A stretch of 64,000 bases of DNA from Pseudomonas triticicola (GCF_019145375.1 NZ_JAHSTX010000002.1:1-64000), one strand, 5' to 3'. Positions 27,822 to 37,340 are shown, counted from the stretch's first letter. Numbers and translations: made by a program. Notes: generated from the letters alone by a model not told the origin.

Positions 27822-29819
27822 ATGAGTTCTGCCTCGCTAATAAAGACCCCGCCCGAGAAGGTGACGGTCAACGGTTGGGTGTTCTACACCTCGACCGCGC
27901 TGATTCTGTTGTTGACCGCCATTCTGATCATCGCCCCGCAAGAGGCCGGCAGAATGTTGGGCATGGCCCAGGCCTGGTTGTCGCGCAGCTTCGGCTGGTA
28001 CTACATGGTGGTGATCGCCGCCTACCTGGTGTTCGTGGTCGGTCTGGCGTTTTCCTCGTACGGCAAACTCAAACTGGGCAGCAAGGACGACACCCCGGAT
28101 TTCAGTTACGGCGCCTGGGCGGGGATGCTGTTCTCGTCGGGCATCGGCATTTCGCTGTTGTACTTCGGCGCGTCCGAGCCGCTGGATCACTATTTCAATC
28201 CGCCGGAAGGCACCTCGGCCACGAATATGGCCGCGCGGCAGGCGGTGCAACTGACTTTCCTGCACTGGGGCCTGCACGGCTGGGCGATCTATGCACTGGT
28301 CGGCCTGGCCGTGGCGTATTTCGCCTATCGGCATAACCAGCCGCTGGCGCTGCGTTCGGCGCTGTATCCGCTGGTCGGCGAGCGCTGGGTCAAAGGCGCG
28401 GCCGGGCACGCGGTGGACGGCTTCGGCATGTTCGTGACCCTGCTGGGTCTGGTGACCAACCTGGGGATTGGCTCGCTGCAAGTGTCGTCCGGGCTGGAAA
28501 ACCTGTTCGGCATGGAGCACAGCAACACCAACCTGCTGATCGTCATCATCGTCATGAGCACCGTGGCGACCATCGCTGCCGTGTCGGGCGTGGAAAACGG
28601 CATTCGGCGTCTGTCCAACCTGAACATCGTGCTGTTCAGCGGCCTGCTGATTTTCGTCCTGCTGTTCGGCCCGACCCTGCACCTGCTCAACGGCTTCGTG
28701 CAGAACATCGGTGACTACCTCAACGGCGTGGTGCTGAAGACCTTCGACCTGTACGTCTATGAAGGCGACAGCGCCAAGTCCGATCGCTGGCTGGGCCTGT
28801 GGACGCTGTTCTACTGGGCCTGGTGGATTTCCTGGGCGCCATTCGTGGGCATGTTCATCGCACGGATTTCCCGTGGCCGCAGCGTGCGTGAACTGGTCGC
28901 TGGCGTGCTGCTGATTCCGCTGGGCTTCACCTTGGCGTGGCTGTCGATCTTCGGCAACTCGGCGCTGGATCTGGTGATGAATCAGGGCGCGGTGGAGCTG
29001 GGCAAGACGGCGCTGGAACAGCCGTCGATGGCGATCTATCAGTTGCTTGAGCATTACCCGGCGTCGAAAGTCGTCATCGGTGTGTCGATCTTCGTCGGCT
29101 TCGTGCTGTTCCTGACCCCGGCCGATTCCGGCGCGGTGATGATGGCGAATCTTTCCTGCAAGGGCGGCAACGTCGACGAAGACGCGCCGCACTGGCTGCG
29201 GATCTTCTGGTCGGTGGTGATCACCCTGGTGACCATCGGCCTGCTGTTCGCCGGCAACTTCGAAGCCATGCAGACCATGGTCGTGCTGGCCGGCCTGCCG
29301 TTCTCGGTGGTGCTGATCTGCTTCATGTTCGGCCTGCACAAGGCGATGCGCCAGGACGTGCAGATCGAACAGGAGCAAGCGCAACTGGCCGAGCGCGGAC
29401 GCCGTGGTTTCAGCGAGCGCCTGACGCAACTTGATCTGCAGCCGAGCCAATCGGTGGTGCAGCGCTTCATGGACAAGCATGTCACCCCGGCGCTGGAAGA
29501 TGCAGCGGCGCAATTGCGCAATCAGGGCATTGAAGTGCAAACGCTGCTGGGCAAGGCCAAGCGTTGCATGGGCGTGCGGGTCGAGATGGAAGAGGGCAAC
29601 CCTTTCGTTTACGAAGTGAGCCTGGACGGTTATCTGGCGACCCCGACCGAATCGGCGCAATCAGATGAAGCGCGTCAGCGTTACTACCGTGCCGAGGTGT
29701 ATCTGCACAATGGCAGTCAGGACTACGACTTGATGGGCTTCACTCCTGAGCAGATTACGCGGGATGTGCTGGATCAGTTTGAAAGCCATCGGCAGTTGTT
29801 GGGGCGGGTTTATAGCTAA
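27822..29819 (+). CDS. betT: BCCT-family choline transporter BetT
   Basis: 665 residues from the ATG at 27822, with GGAG at the usual distance. Twelve membrane segments; the betaine/choline/carnitine transporter signature is seen in LYFGASEPLDHYF and in FYWAWWISWAPFVGMFIARISRGR. A long cytosolic C-terminal domain (from about 500) as in the osmosensing high-affinity BetT type. It imports choline with sodium or protons. Divergent from betIBA and likely under BetI. Confidence 0.93.
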   Translation: MSSASLIKTPPEKVTVNGWVFYTSTALILLLTAILIIAPQEAGRMLGMAQAWLSRSFGWYYMVVIAAYLVFVVGLAFSSYGKLKLGSKDDTPDFSYGAWAGMLFSSGIGISLLYFGASEPLDHYFNPPEGTSATNMAARQAVQLTFLHWGLHGWAIYALVGLAVAYFAYRHNQPLALRSALYPLVGERWVKGAAGHAVDGFGMFVTLLGLVTNLGIGSLQVSSGLENLFGMEHSNTNLLIVIIVMSTVATIAAVSGVENGIRRLSNLNIVLFSGLLIFVLLFGPTLHLLNGFVQNIGDYLNGVVLKTFDLYVYEGDSAKSDRWLGLWTLFYWAWWISWAPFVGMFIARISRGRSVRELVAGVLLIPLGFTLAWLSIFGNSALDLVMNQGAVELGKTALEQPSMAIYQLLEHYPASKVVIGVSIFVGFVLFLTPADSGAVMMANLSCKGGNVDEDAPHWLRIFWSVVITLVTIGLLFAGNFEAMQTMVVLAGLPFSVVLICFMFGLHKAMRQDVQIEQEQAQLAERGRRGFSERLTQLDLQPSQSVVQRFMDKHVTPALEDAAAQLRNQGIEVQTLLGKAKRCMGVRVEMEEGNPFVYEVSLDGYLATPTESAQSDEARQRYYRAEVYLHNGSQDYDLMGFTPEQITRDVLDQFESHRQLLGRVYS

Positions 29820-29832
29820 AGTCAAAAGCCTG

Positions 29833-30043
29833 CCCTCACCCCAGCCCTCTCCCGGAGGGAGAGGGAGCTGACCGAGGTGTCTTGCGCTATACGCCGACCT
29901 GGAAGACCGAGTCGATTATGGGTTTGGAACCCGACCGGAAGCTTCTCCAAGCCTGAGTTCGACTCGATTTCTCAGGTCGATGTAGCTCGAAAGTTCAACT
30001 GGGTCAGTCCCCTCTCCCTCTGGGAGAGGGCTAGGGTGAGGGG
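29833..30043. repeat. Composite intergenic element bounded by CCCTCACCC/GGGTGAGGG
   Basis: Inverted end units (CCCTCACCCCAGCCCTCTCC on the left, its relative on the right) enclose an inner segment with AGCCTGAG and CAGGTCGATGTAG. The same ends bound 39048-39206 and 53875-54065, and the AGCCTGAG/CAGGTCGATGTA core recurs in the latter. A lone end is at 47083-47116. It looks like a short non-autonomous element. Confidence 0.7.
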
Positions 30044-30060
30044 CTTTTCCCTGACCCAAT

Positions 30061-30093
30061 AAAAAGGGATCGCTCACCGCGATCCCTTTTTTT
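30061..30093. terminator. Bidirectional intrinsic terminator between betT and cbcV
   Basis: GGGATCGC at 30066-30073 and GCGATCCC at 30079-30086, with a 5-base loop, an A run before and a T run after. It can stop both the betT transcript and the convergent cbcXWV transcript. Confidence 0.92.
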
Positions 30094-30108
30094 ATCCCAC
30101 CTGGCGCA

Positions 30109-31287
30109 TTACCCCAGATTCTTGCCCAACAACGCGTGATACAACTCGCTGTCGCCCAGAATCCCCACCACATGATTGTTATCGTGCAGCACCAGCTTGT
30201 TGCCGGTCTGATAACGAATCTGCAGCGCATCACGCATGCCGATGTTCGACTCCACCAGCGTTGGCTTGCGCTCCAGGCCTTCCACTGCTTGCCCCGGTAC
30301 CCAGTTCTGCAGGTTCAGCACCGAGCCGTTCTGGCGTGCGCCTTTGATGGTGTTGCCTTCGGCCAGGTCCAGCCACGAGTCGCCGCCCGGATCCAGGCAC
30401 ACCGAGCCGTTGATGCGTTTGCACTTGTCCAGCGTGCGCATCAGGCTGCGGCCGCAGAGCACGTTGAGCGGATTGGTGTGGGCGACGAAGGTGCGCACAT
30501 AGTCGTCCGCCGGGTTGAGGACGATCTCTTCCGGCACGCTGTACTGGATGATCCGACCGTCCTTCATGATCGCGATGCGGCTACCCAGTTTGAGCGCTTC
30601 ATCGAGGTCGTGGCTGACGAACACGATGGTCTTACTCAGCTTGCGTTGCAGCTCCAGCAGTTCATCCTGCAGGCCTTGGCGGATCAGCGGGTCGAGAGCC
30701 GAGAACGGTTCGTCCATCAGCAGAATATCGGCGTCCATGGCCAGCGCGCGGGCGAGGCCGACGCGCTGCTGCATGCCGCCGGAGAGTTCGTCCGGCTTCT
30801 TGTTGCGCCACTGGGTCAGGCCGACCAGTTCGAGCTTCTCGTCGACCAGTTTCTTGCGTTCCTTCTCCGGTCGACCCTGCATTTCCAGACCGAAACTGAT
30901 GTTCTCGCGCACTGTCAGCCAAGGCATCAGGGCGAACTTCTGGAACACCATGGCAATGCGCTTGGTGCGCATCATTTTCAGCTCGGCGGGCGTGCAGGAC
31001 GCGATGTCGATCTGGCGGTTTTCATGCTCGACAAACAGCTTGCCGCGGCTCACGGTGTTGAGGCCGTTGATGCAGCGCAGCAGGCTCGACTTGCCCGAGC
31101 CGGACAGGCCCATCAGCACGCAGATCTCGCCCTTGTTGATGTCCAGCGTGGCTTTTTCCACGCCGACGATCTGACCGGTCTTCTTCAGGATCTCGTTGCG
31201 GGTCATGCCCTGATCGAGCAGCTTGAGTGCCTCGCGCGGATCCTTGGAGAAGATTACGTCGACGTCTTCGAAGCGAATTATGCTCAT
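30109..31287 (-). CDS. cbcV: Choline/betaine ABC transporter ATPase CbcV
   Basis: 392 residues, an ATPase of the ProV/OpuA type. Walker A GLSGSGKSS, signature LSGGMQQRVGLARAL, Walker B ILLMDEP and switch His in FVSHDLDEAL. The C-terminal third (from about 270) is a CBS-like domain found in osmoregulated betaine transporters. CbcV powers the core CbcW transporter shared by several binding proteins (CbcX, CaiX, BetX) in P. aeruginosa. It overlaps cbcW by 4 bases. Confidence 0.93.
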   Translation of the reverse strand: MSIIRFEDVDVIFSKDPREALKLLDQGMTRNEILKKTGQIVGVEKATLDINKGEICVLMGLSGSGKSSLLRCINGLNTVSRGKLFVEHENRQIDIASCTPAELKMMRTKRIAMVFQKFALMPWLTVRENISFGLEMQGRPEKERKKLVDEKLELVGLTQWRNKKPDELSGGMQQRVGLARALAMDADILLMDEPFSALDPLIRQGLQDELLELQRKLSKTIVFVSHDLDEALKLGSRIAIMKDGRIIQYSVPEEIVLNPADDYVRTFVAHTNPLNVLCGRSLMRTLDKCKRINGSVCLDPGGDSWLDLAEGNTIKGARQNGSVLNLQNWVPGQAVEGLERKPTLVESNIGMRDALQIRYQTGNKLVLHDNNHVVGILGDSELYHALLGKNLG

Positions 31288-32129
31288 GCGTCACCCCCTA
31301 CTTTGGCGTCGGGTTGTTTGCAGATACGGTCGAGCATGATCGCCAGCAGTACGATTGCCAGGCCTGCTTCGAAGCCCAGCGCAATATCAGCAGTGTTCAG
31401 TGCGTTGACCACCGGTTTGCCGAGTCCGTCGGCGCCGACCAGTGCCGCGATCACCACCATCGACAGCGACAGCATGATGCACTGGGTGATGCCGGCCGCG
31501 ATGCTCGGCATGGCGTGCGGCAGTTCGATCCTTGAGAGCAATTGGCGACGCGAGCAGCCGAAGGCCTTGCCGGCGTCCATCAGTTCTTGCGGGACATCGC
31601 GGATGCCCAGGTAGGTCAGGCGGATCGGCGCCGCGATGGCGAAGACCACCGTGGAGATCAGGCCCGGAACCACACCCAGCCCGAAGAGGGTCAGGGTAGG
31701 AATGAGGTAAACGAAGGTCGGTACGGTCTGCATCAGATCGAGCACCGGCCGCATCATGGTGTAGAACATCGGTTTGTGCGCGGCGACGATGCCCAGCGGC
31801 ACGCCGATCAACACGCAGACCAGGGTGGCGAACAGCACCTGGGCGAGGGTTTCCATGGTTTCCTGCCAGTAACCCAGGTTGAGGATCAGCAGGAACGAGG
31901 CGACCACGAACGCGGTCAGGCCCCACTTGCGTTGAATCAGATGAGCGATGATGGCAATCAGGCCAATCAGCACCAACGGGTTGAACCAGGTCAGCGCAAA
32001 CGTCACGCCGTGGATCATCGTTTCCAGTGTCACGGCGATTGCGTCGAAGGTGTTGGCGCCGTGTTGCGTCAACCATTCGACGAAGCCCGCGATGTACTGG
32101 CCTAAAGGTATTTTCTGATCAATCAGCAT
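31284..32129 (-). CDS. cbcW: Choline/betaine ABC transporter permease CbcW
   Basis: 281 residues from the ATG at 32129 (MLIDQKIPLGQYI); an ATG at 32147 has no better ribosome site. Six or so membrane segments with the permease EAA loop DAGKAFGCSRRQLLSRIELPHAMPSI. It forms the membrane channel of the CbcWV transporter. Middle gene of cbcXWV. Confidence 0.92.
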   Translation of the reverse strand: MLIDQKIPLGQYIAGFVEWLTQHGANTFDAIAVTLETMIHGVTFALTWFNPLVLIGLIAIIAHLIQRKWGLTAFVVASFLLILNLGYWQETMETLAQVLFATLVCVLIGVPLGIVAAHKPMFYTMMRPVLDLMQTVPTFVYLIPTLTLFGLGVVPGLISTVVFAIAAPIRLTYLGIRDVPQELMDAGKAFGCSRRQLLSRIELPHAMPSIAAGITQCIMLSLSMVVIAALVGADGLGKPVVNALNTADIALGFEAGLAIVLLAIMLDRICKQPDAKVGGDA

Positions 32130-32206
32130 GGTAGTGAACGTCCGCATGCAAGGAAATTAACAGCCCGGGCAGGCACGCCTGCCCGGCATAAGCGGTGCCT
32201 TTCAAA

Positions 32207-33154
32207 TCAAGGCGCGAGCTTGGCTTTCACGGCCTCCAGGCCTGGTTTACCGTCAATGGTGGTCACGCCAGCGAGCCAGGTATCGAGCACCTGTGGATTC
32301 TTTTTCAGCCAGGCCTTGGCGGCCGCGTCAGGCTTCATCTTGTCGTCGAGGATGTTGCCCATCAGTTCACTTTCCATGTCGACGGTGAACTCCAGGTTTT
32401 TCAACAGCTGACCGACATTGCTGCATTCTTCGGCGTAACCCTTGCGGGTGTTGGTCGCCACGGTGGCTGCGCCGAAATCGGGGCCGAAGAAATCGTCGCC
32501 GCCGGTCAGGTATTGAATCTTGAAGCGCTTGTTCATCGGGTGCGGTGCCCAGCCGAGAAAGACCACGGCGGTGTCGCGCTTCTGCGCCCGGTCGACTTGC
32601 GAGAGCATGCCGGCCTCGGAGGATTCGACGATCTTGAAGCCAGCGGTTTTCAGGCCGAAGGCATCCTTGTCGATCATGCTCTGGATCAGCCGGTTGCCGT
32701 CGTTGCCCGGCTCGATGCCGTAGATCTTGCCGTCGAGCTCTTTCTTGAATTTGGCAATGTCGGCGAAGTCATGCAGGCCTTTGTCATACAGGGCTTGCGG
32801 CACGGCGAGGGTGTATTTGGCGCCCTTGAGGTTGGTGCGCACGGTGTCGACGGTGCCGGCATCGCGATACGGCTTGATGTCGTTCTCCATGGTCGGCATC
32901 CAGTTACCGAGAAACACGTCCATGTTCTTGCCGTCGGCCAGCGACTTGTAGGTCACGGGCACGGAGATCATGGTGGTCTTGGTCTTGTAGCCGAGGGCGT
33001 TGAGAACAACGGAAGTGGTAGCGGTGGTGGCGGTGATGTCGGTCCAGCCGACATCGGAGAAGTTAACGAGGCTGCACTGTGCCGGTTCTGCGGCTTGCGC
33101 CAGTAACGGCAGACTCAGCAGGGCGGCCAACAACAACGACGGGGAACCTTTCAT
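32207..33154 (-). CDS. cbcX: Choline-binding periplasmic protein CbcX
   Basis: 315 residues from the ATG at 33154, with AAGGAG ahead. Signal peptide (LLLAALLSLPLLAQAAEP), then an OpuAC/ChoX-type type II binding fold. Conserved aromatic residues such as W55-type FSDVGWTD and LGNWMP form the box that holds the quaternary ammonium. It is a paralogue of CaiX in this window. First gene of the operon and divergent from sdaB. The leader up to 33300 holds no ORF. Confidence 0.92.
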   Translation of the reverse strand: MKGSPSLLLAALLSLPLLAQAAEPAQCSLVNFSDVGWTDITATTATTSVVLNALGYKTKTTMISVPVTYKSLADGKNMDVFLGNWMPTMENDIKPYRDAGTVDTVRTNLKGAKYTLAVPQALYDKGLHDFADIAKFKKELDGKIYGIEPGNDGNRLIQSMIDKDAFGLKTAGFKIVESSEAGMLSQVDRAQKRDTAVVFLGWAPHPMNKRFKIQYLTGGDDFFGPDFGAATVATNTRKGYAEECSNVGQLLKNLEFTVDMESELMGNILDDKMKPDAAAKAWLKKNPQVLDTWLAGVTTIDGKPGLEAVKAKLAP

Positions 33155-33312
33155 GGATGGACTCCTTGGTGTTTTTTTTGGCAGTGTTCCGACTGTGGAC
33201 CACCGCACTTATGGGTTGCGGTTGGTGGCGTTCTGACGACAGCTCTACCGCAGCGCCTTGCAATCGAGTCATCCCGATCATGTACCAGTGAAAATCTGAC
33301 GCCTACAGGGAG

Positions 33313-33366
33313 GGTCGTATCCAGTACAGGGATGGTCGCTTCCAGTGTCGGTGACGTCGCTTACAG
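33313..33366. promoter_or_regulatory. Three direct repeats at 21-bp spacing (candidate GbdR sites)
   Basis: GGTCGTATCCAGT at 33313, GGTCGCTTCCAGT at 33334 and a related CGTCGCTTACAG at 33355, each 21 bp apart, so on one face of the helix. They lie between divergent cbcX and sdaB, both members of the GbdR regulon in P. aeruginosa. AraC-type activators bind direct half-sites two turns apart. Similar cores occur at 42357 and 56289. Binding by GbdR is inference. The rest of the 435-bp gap shows no ORF. Confidence 0.65.
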
Positions 33367-33589
33367 CTTTTTTCCGCCCCCGATGACCTGCTCGACGGCA
33401 TAAAAACGGCGTATTTGCGGGGCGAAAACGTAACGACGCTGCTGGACATGACTGCGTCGGTGTCAGACGCCGAGCGCGCCGACAAAAGCCCGATGATGCC
33501 GGCATTCGGCGGATCGCAGCTTGAGCGTAGCAGCTCCGCCAGCGGGCGCTTTTGCCGCCCGGACCGGTATTCTCAGGAGCTTCGCAGCA

Positions 33590-34966
33590 ATGGCTATCAG
33601 CGTTTTCGACCTGTTCAAAATCGGCATCGGCCCTTCCAGTTCCCACACCGTCGGGCCAATGCGCGCCGCCGCACTGTTCGTCGAGTCGCTGCGCGGCAAG
33701 CATCAGCTGGAACAGGTGCGGCGCATCGAGGTGCAGTTGTTCGGATCGCTTTCCGCCACCGGCATCGGTCACGGCAGCGACAACGCAGTGATCATGGGCC
33801 TGATGGGCGAGTGGCCGGACGCAATCGACCCGGCGCAGATCGGCCCGCGCATTCAGGCGCTGCGTGAAACCCATACGCTTTTACTGGATGGTCGCCTGTC
33901 GGTGCCGTTTGTGTGGGCGCGGGACATGCGCCTGATCGATGAAAACCTGCCATTCCATCCCAACGCCATGACGCTGGTGGCCGAAGGCGAGTTCGGTGAG
34001 CTGCACCGTGACACCTACTATTCGGTCGGCGGCGGATTCGTCGTTGATGAGGCGCAGGCCAGCAGCGGTGTGGTCGATCTGGATCGCACCGAATTACCCT
34101 ACGATTTCTCCAGTGCGGTCGAGCTGCTGGAGTTGTGCAAAACGCACAACCTGCGTGTTGCCGAACTGATGATGGCCAACGAAAAGGTCTGGCGCAGCGA
34201 AGAAGAGATCCGTGCCGGGCTGATGAAACTGTGGCGGGCGATGCAGGATTGCGTCGAGCAAGGCCTCAAGCACGAAGGCATTCTGCCCGGCGGCCTGAAC
34301 GTGCGGCGGCGTGCGGCGAAGTTGCACCGCAGCCTGCAAGAGCTGAACAAACCGAACGTCATCGGCTCGACCCTGAGCGCCATGGAGTGGGTCAACCTGT
34401 TCGCCCTGGCCGTCAATGAAGAGAATGCCGCCGGCGGGCGCATGGTTACCGCGCCGACCAACGGCGCGGCGGGGATCATCCCGGCGGTGCTGCACTACTT
34501 CATGAAATTCAGCGAAGCGGTCACCGACGCCAACGTCGTCGACTATTTCCTCGGCGCGGCGGCGGTCGGCATTCTGTGCAAGAAGAACGCTTCGATCTCT
34601 GGGGCCGAGGTCGGCTGCCAGGGCGAGGTCGGTTCGGCTTGCGCGATGGCGGCGGCGGGGCTGGCGGAGATTCTCGGCGCCACGCCCGAGCAATTGTGCA
34701 ACGCGGCGGAAATCGGCCTGGAGCACAATCTGGGCCTGACCTGCGACCCGGTCGGTGGCCTGGTGCAGGTGCCGTGCATCGAGCGCAATGCAATCGCGGC
34801 AGTGAAAGCGATCAACGCGGCGCAAATGGCCCTGCGCGGCGACGGGCAGCACTTTATCTCGCTGGACCGGGTGATCCGCACCATGCGCGATACCGGCGCC
34901 GATATGCATGACAAATATAAAGAAACTTCGCGCGGTGGCTTGGCGGTCAGTGCGGTTGAATGCTGA
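33590..34966 (+). CDS. sdaB: L-serine ammonia-lyase (iron-sulfur type)
   Basis: 458 residues from the ATG at 33590, with AGGAG about ten bases upstream. Single-chain Fe-S serine dehydratase with the N-terminal beta domain ([15 protein letters not shown]) fused to the alpha domain. Cysteines in [14 protein letters not shown] and [19 protein letters not shown] ligate the 4Fe-4S cluster. It turns serine, the end product of betaine demethylation via glycine, into pyruvate and ammonia. Its position next to cbcX and gbdR fits this role. Confidence 0.93.
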   Translation: MAISVFDLFKIGIGPSSSHTVGPMRAAALFVESLRGKHQLEQVRRIEVQLFGSLSATGIGHGSDNAVIMGLMGEWPDAIDPAQIGPRIQALRETHTLLLDGRLSVPFVWARDMRLIDENLPFHPNAMTLVAEGEFGELHRDTYYSVGGGFVVDEAQASSGVVDLDRTELPYDFSSAVELLELCKTHNLRVAELMMANEKVWRSEEEIRAGLMKLWRAMQDCVEQGLKHEGILPGGLNVRRRAAKLHRSLQELNKPNVIGSTLSAMEWVNLFALAVNEENAAGGRMVTAPTNGAAGIIPAVLHYFMKFSEAVTDANVVDYFLGAAAVGILCKKNASISGAEVGCQGEVGSACAMAAAGLAEILGATPEQLCNAAEIGLEHNLGLTCDPVGGLVQVPCIERNAIAAVKAINAAQMALRGDGQHFISLDRVIRTMRDTGADMHDKYKETSRGGLAVSAVEC

Positions 34967-34989
34967 GCCAGCCACACCGAGGTGGATTC

Positions 34990-35083
34990 TTCGCGAGCAG
35001 GCTCGCTCCCACAATAGATCTCCAGTGAACACAATATTTGTGAACCCCAGATTCCAGTGTGGGAGCGAGCCTGCTCGCGAAGG
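34990..35083. repeat. REPIN, class 1
   Basis: Inverted GCGAGCAGGCTCGCTCCCAC units just after sdaB. Confidence 0.88.
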
Positions 35084-35402
35084 CGCCAGACCAGTCAAAA
35101 CTGCTCGACAAAAGAACACCCCGATCCAGCCACGCCACCTTTTGGCGCGTCGCAATCAGACAAGCCTCACTGGCAGTCGTGACTCTTCAGTCGTTACCTG
35201 ACCGTCCGTCGTCCGTGCTTGCGGTGACACTCTGTGCAAATCCGCTGCAGGCCAGTTCCCACAAGTGCTACCGATCTGCTCACAGGCTGCGCGGCAGGGC
35301 TCTGGCGGCGCTTGATGGCACTTCGAAATGGCGTGTTCCGAGGTCTCGTATAGACGCGTCGCGAGGTCGTTTTCAGGAGTTATTGAATGGCCGTCCAATT
35401 TC
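35084..35402. other. gbdR upstream region
   Basis: No ORF is supported. GCACTTCGAAATGGCGT at 35318-35334 loosely fits an NtrC enhancer (GCAC...GGTGC type) 85 bp before the sigma-54 promoter. This is a weak call. Confidence 0.35.
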
Positions 35403-35418
35403 AGGCACGGCAATTGCT
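35403..35418 (+). promoter_or_regulatory. Sigma-54 promoter of gbdR
   Basis: AGGCACGGCAATTGCT has the invariant GG and GC exactly ten bases apart and fits the -24/-12 consensus TGGCACG-N4-TTGCT at all but the first base. Transcription would start near 35430, about 85 bases before gbdR. This fits nitrogen or carbon control of gbdR by NtrC or CbrB. Confidence 0.8.
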
Positions 35419-35513
35419 CTGTCATAACAAAGCCTGCTTTCTCCGTGAGACGCGGGCAATAACAAGAGCCTCCGCCTGAGGCCGCCACCCGCTTTGTGTG
35501 AGGAGATACCGCG

Positions 35514-36617
35514 ATGACGTCGTTCAACTCCGGGGCCCAACCCCAGAACCGTGCGCCTCAATCCATCGGCTTTCTGCTGCTGGACAATTTCACGCTGATT
35601 TCCCTGGCGTCCGCCGTTGAGCCGCTGCGCATGGCCAACCAGTTGTCCGGTCGCGAGCTGTATCGCTGGAGCACCCTCACCGTCGATGGCGGCCAGGTCT
35701 GGGCCAGTGACGGTCTGCAGATCACTCCCGACGCCTCCATGCACAAAGCCCCGCCCCTGGACACGGTGATCGTCTGCGGCGGCATCGGCATTCAACGTAC
35801 CGTAACCCGTGAACACGTCTCGTGGCTGCAAAGCCAGGCGCGCCAGTCCAAGCGCCTGGGCGCGGTGTGCACCGGCAGTTGGGCGCTGGCCTGTGCCGGT
35901 CTGCTCGACGGCTTCGATTGCAGCGTGCACTGGGAATGCCTGGCGGCAATGCAGGAAGCCTTCCCGCGGGTGGCCATGAGCACACGCCTGTTCACCCTCG
36001 ACCGCAACCGCTTCACCAGCTCCGGCGGCACCGCGCCGCTGGACATGATGCTGCACCTGATCAGCCGCGATCACGGTCGTGAACTGTCGGCAGCGATCTC
36101 GGAAATGTTCGTCTACGAGCGCATCCGCAACGAACAGGATCACCAACGTGTGCCGCTCAAGCACATGCTCGGCACCAACCAGCCGAAGTTGCAGGAAATC
36201 GTCGCGCTGATGGAAGCCAATCTGGAAGAGCCGATCGATCTGGATGAACTGGCGGTGTATGTCGCGGTGTCGCGTCGACAGCTGGAGCGGTTGTTCCAGA
36301 AATACCTGCACTGCTCGCCGTCACGCTATTACCTGAAGCTGCGCCTGATCCGCGCCCGGCAACTGCTCAAGCAGACGCCGATGTCGATCATCGAAGTGGC
36401 GTCGGTGTGTGGTTTCGTCTCCACGCCGCACTTCTCCAAGTGCTACCGCGAGTACTTCGGCATCCCGCCGCGTGACGAGCGCGTCGGTTCCAACACCACC
36501 CAGCAAGTGGCGATGCTGCCACTGCCGCAGGCCATCGTGATGTCACCGCTGTCGGGGCCGATGTCAGCGCTGAGTCAGGCGCGCAATGAGTCGACGTTTG
36601 CCAGCGTAAGGCTGTAG
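35514..36617 (+). CDS. gbdR: Glycine betaine-responsive activator GbdR
   Basis: 367 residues. An N-terminal DJ-1/PfpI-like (GATase1) domain at about 15-190 with the nucleophile-elbow-like GAVCTGSWALA, then two AraC helix-turn-helix motifs from about 225 (DLDELAVYVAVSRRQLERLF and SIIEVASVCGFVSTPHFSKCYREYFG). GbdR senses glycine betaine and dimethylglycine and activates gbcAB, dgcAB, cbcXWV and sdaB. GAGGAG lies ahead of the ATG. It has its own sigma-54 promoter. Confidence 0.95.
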   Translation: MTSFNSGAQPQNRAPQSIGFLLLDNFTLISLASAVEPLRMANQLSGRELYRWSTLTVDGGQVWASDGLQITPDASMHKAPPLDTVIVCGGIGIQRTVTREHVSWLQSQARQSKRLGAVCTGSWALACAGLLDGFDCSVHWECLAAMQEAFPRVAMSTRLFTLDRNRFTSSGGTAPLDMMLHLISRDHGRELSAAISEMFVYERIRNEQDHQRVPLKHMLGTNQPKLQEIVALMEANLEEPIDLDELAVYVAVSRRQLERLFQKYLHCSPSRYYLKLRLIRARQLLKQTPMSIIEVASVCGFVSTPHFSKCYREYFGIPPRDERVGSNTTQQVAMLPLPQAIVMSPLSGPMSALSQARNESTFASVRL

Positions 36618-36632
36618 ACCGAGTCATCGTTT

Positions 36633-36699
36633 TTCGCGAGCAGGCTCGCTCCCACAGTCGGAATGCATTCCAGGGTGGGAGCGAGCCTGCTCGCGAAGG
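36633..36699. repeat. REPIN, class 1
   Basis: Between the convergent gbdR and the 87-residue gene; a probable two-way hairpin. Confidence 0.88.
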
Positions 36700-36705
36700 G
36701 GTTTC

Positions 36706-36969
36706 TCAGGCGCTGTGGGACTGCTGGTAATCCGAGAGGGCCGGCAACAACTGCTTGTCGATCGCCTGGCGCACCGCCGGCTGAATGCTGGCGCCACTGG
36801 TGTACATGTCCTTGACCATCTTGCGCAGTTCGAATGCGCGAACATTATCCAGGCCACGCACCGCGCACTCACAGGCCTGCTCGGCGGTGGTACCGCTCGG
36901 CACCTGAATACCCAAGGCCTTGAGCTGGCCCAACAGATCTTCCTGGTCAATCAAATCGGCGTACATCAT
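36706..36969 (-). CDS. Conserved 87-residue hypothetical protein next to gbdR
   Basis: 87 residues from paired ATG codons at 36969/36966, with AAGGAT upstream. No known domain recognised. It is helical and acidic to neutral (MYADLIDQEDLLGQLKALGIQV), has two cysteines in QACECAVRGLDN and ends in a short polar tail. No signal or membrane segment. A gene of this kind sits beside gbdR in other pseudomonads, as I recall, so a link to betaine metabolism is possible but unproven. The longer frame upstream to 37344 runs through repeats and is not real. Confidence 0.65.
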   Translation of the reverse strand: MMYADLIDQEDLLGQLKALGIQVPSGTTAEQACECAVRGLDNVRAFELRKMVKDMYTSGASIQPAVRQAIDKQLLPALSDYQQSHSA

Positions 36970-37065
36970 TACGCAAATCCTTCTGTGGCAACGGAGGTCT
37001 TGGCTCGATTCTGGTGGCCCCGACCGGACGCGGCAAGGGCGTTTTGTCGCGGTGGCCGGGACGAC

Positions 37066-37220
37066 TATGAACAGGTCGTTTTCGGCTAACCGACTGGATG
37101 GGCGACTAGGCACACTGGCCCCAGCTCGCTTCACGAAGGTTTGGTCACCCTCGCCTGGCAGCTCCTCAACAGTACCCTCCTCAGCTCCGATCCTGTCACG
37201 GCTTGATCGGAGTTTTTTTT
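37066..37220 (+). ncRNA. Possible small RNA with strong terminator
   Basis: The 371-bp gap between two minus-strand genes carries a plus-strand signal. TTGTCG at 37044 and TATGAA at 37066 are 16 bp apart and could be a sigma-70 promoter. About 140 bases on, CTCCGATC/GATCGGAG (37185-37212) followed by eight T is a strong intrinsic terminator. No ORF on the plus strand between them is convincing. The RNA would be CU-rich near its end (TACCCTCCTCAG). A small RNA is the simplest reading but is inference. Confidence 0.45.
37185..37220 (+). terminator. Intrinsic terminator, plus strand
   Basis: Eight-bp stem CTCCGATC/GATCGGAG, 12-base loop, T8. It has no plus-strand gene within 550 bases upstream. 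Confidence 0.88.
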
Positions 37221-37260
37221 GCTTGTGAATCAGCCAGAGATTTGTTGTTCCCGCTGATGC

Positions 37261-37326
37261 TTTCGCGAGCAGGCTCGCTCCCACTTTGCAATGCGTACTC
37301 CTGTGGGAGCGAGCCTGCTCGCGAAG
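37261..37326. repeat. REPIN, class 1
   Basis: Between the orphan terminator and the end of the dioxygenase gene. Confidence 0.88.
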
Positions 37327-37340
37327 AACGATGACGCGGT

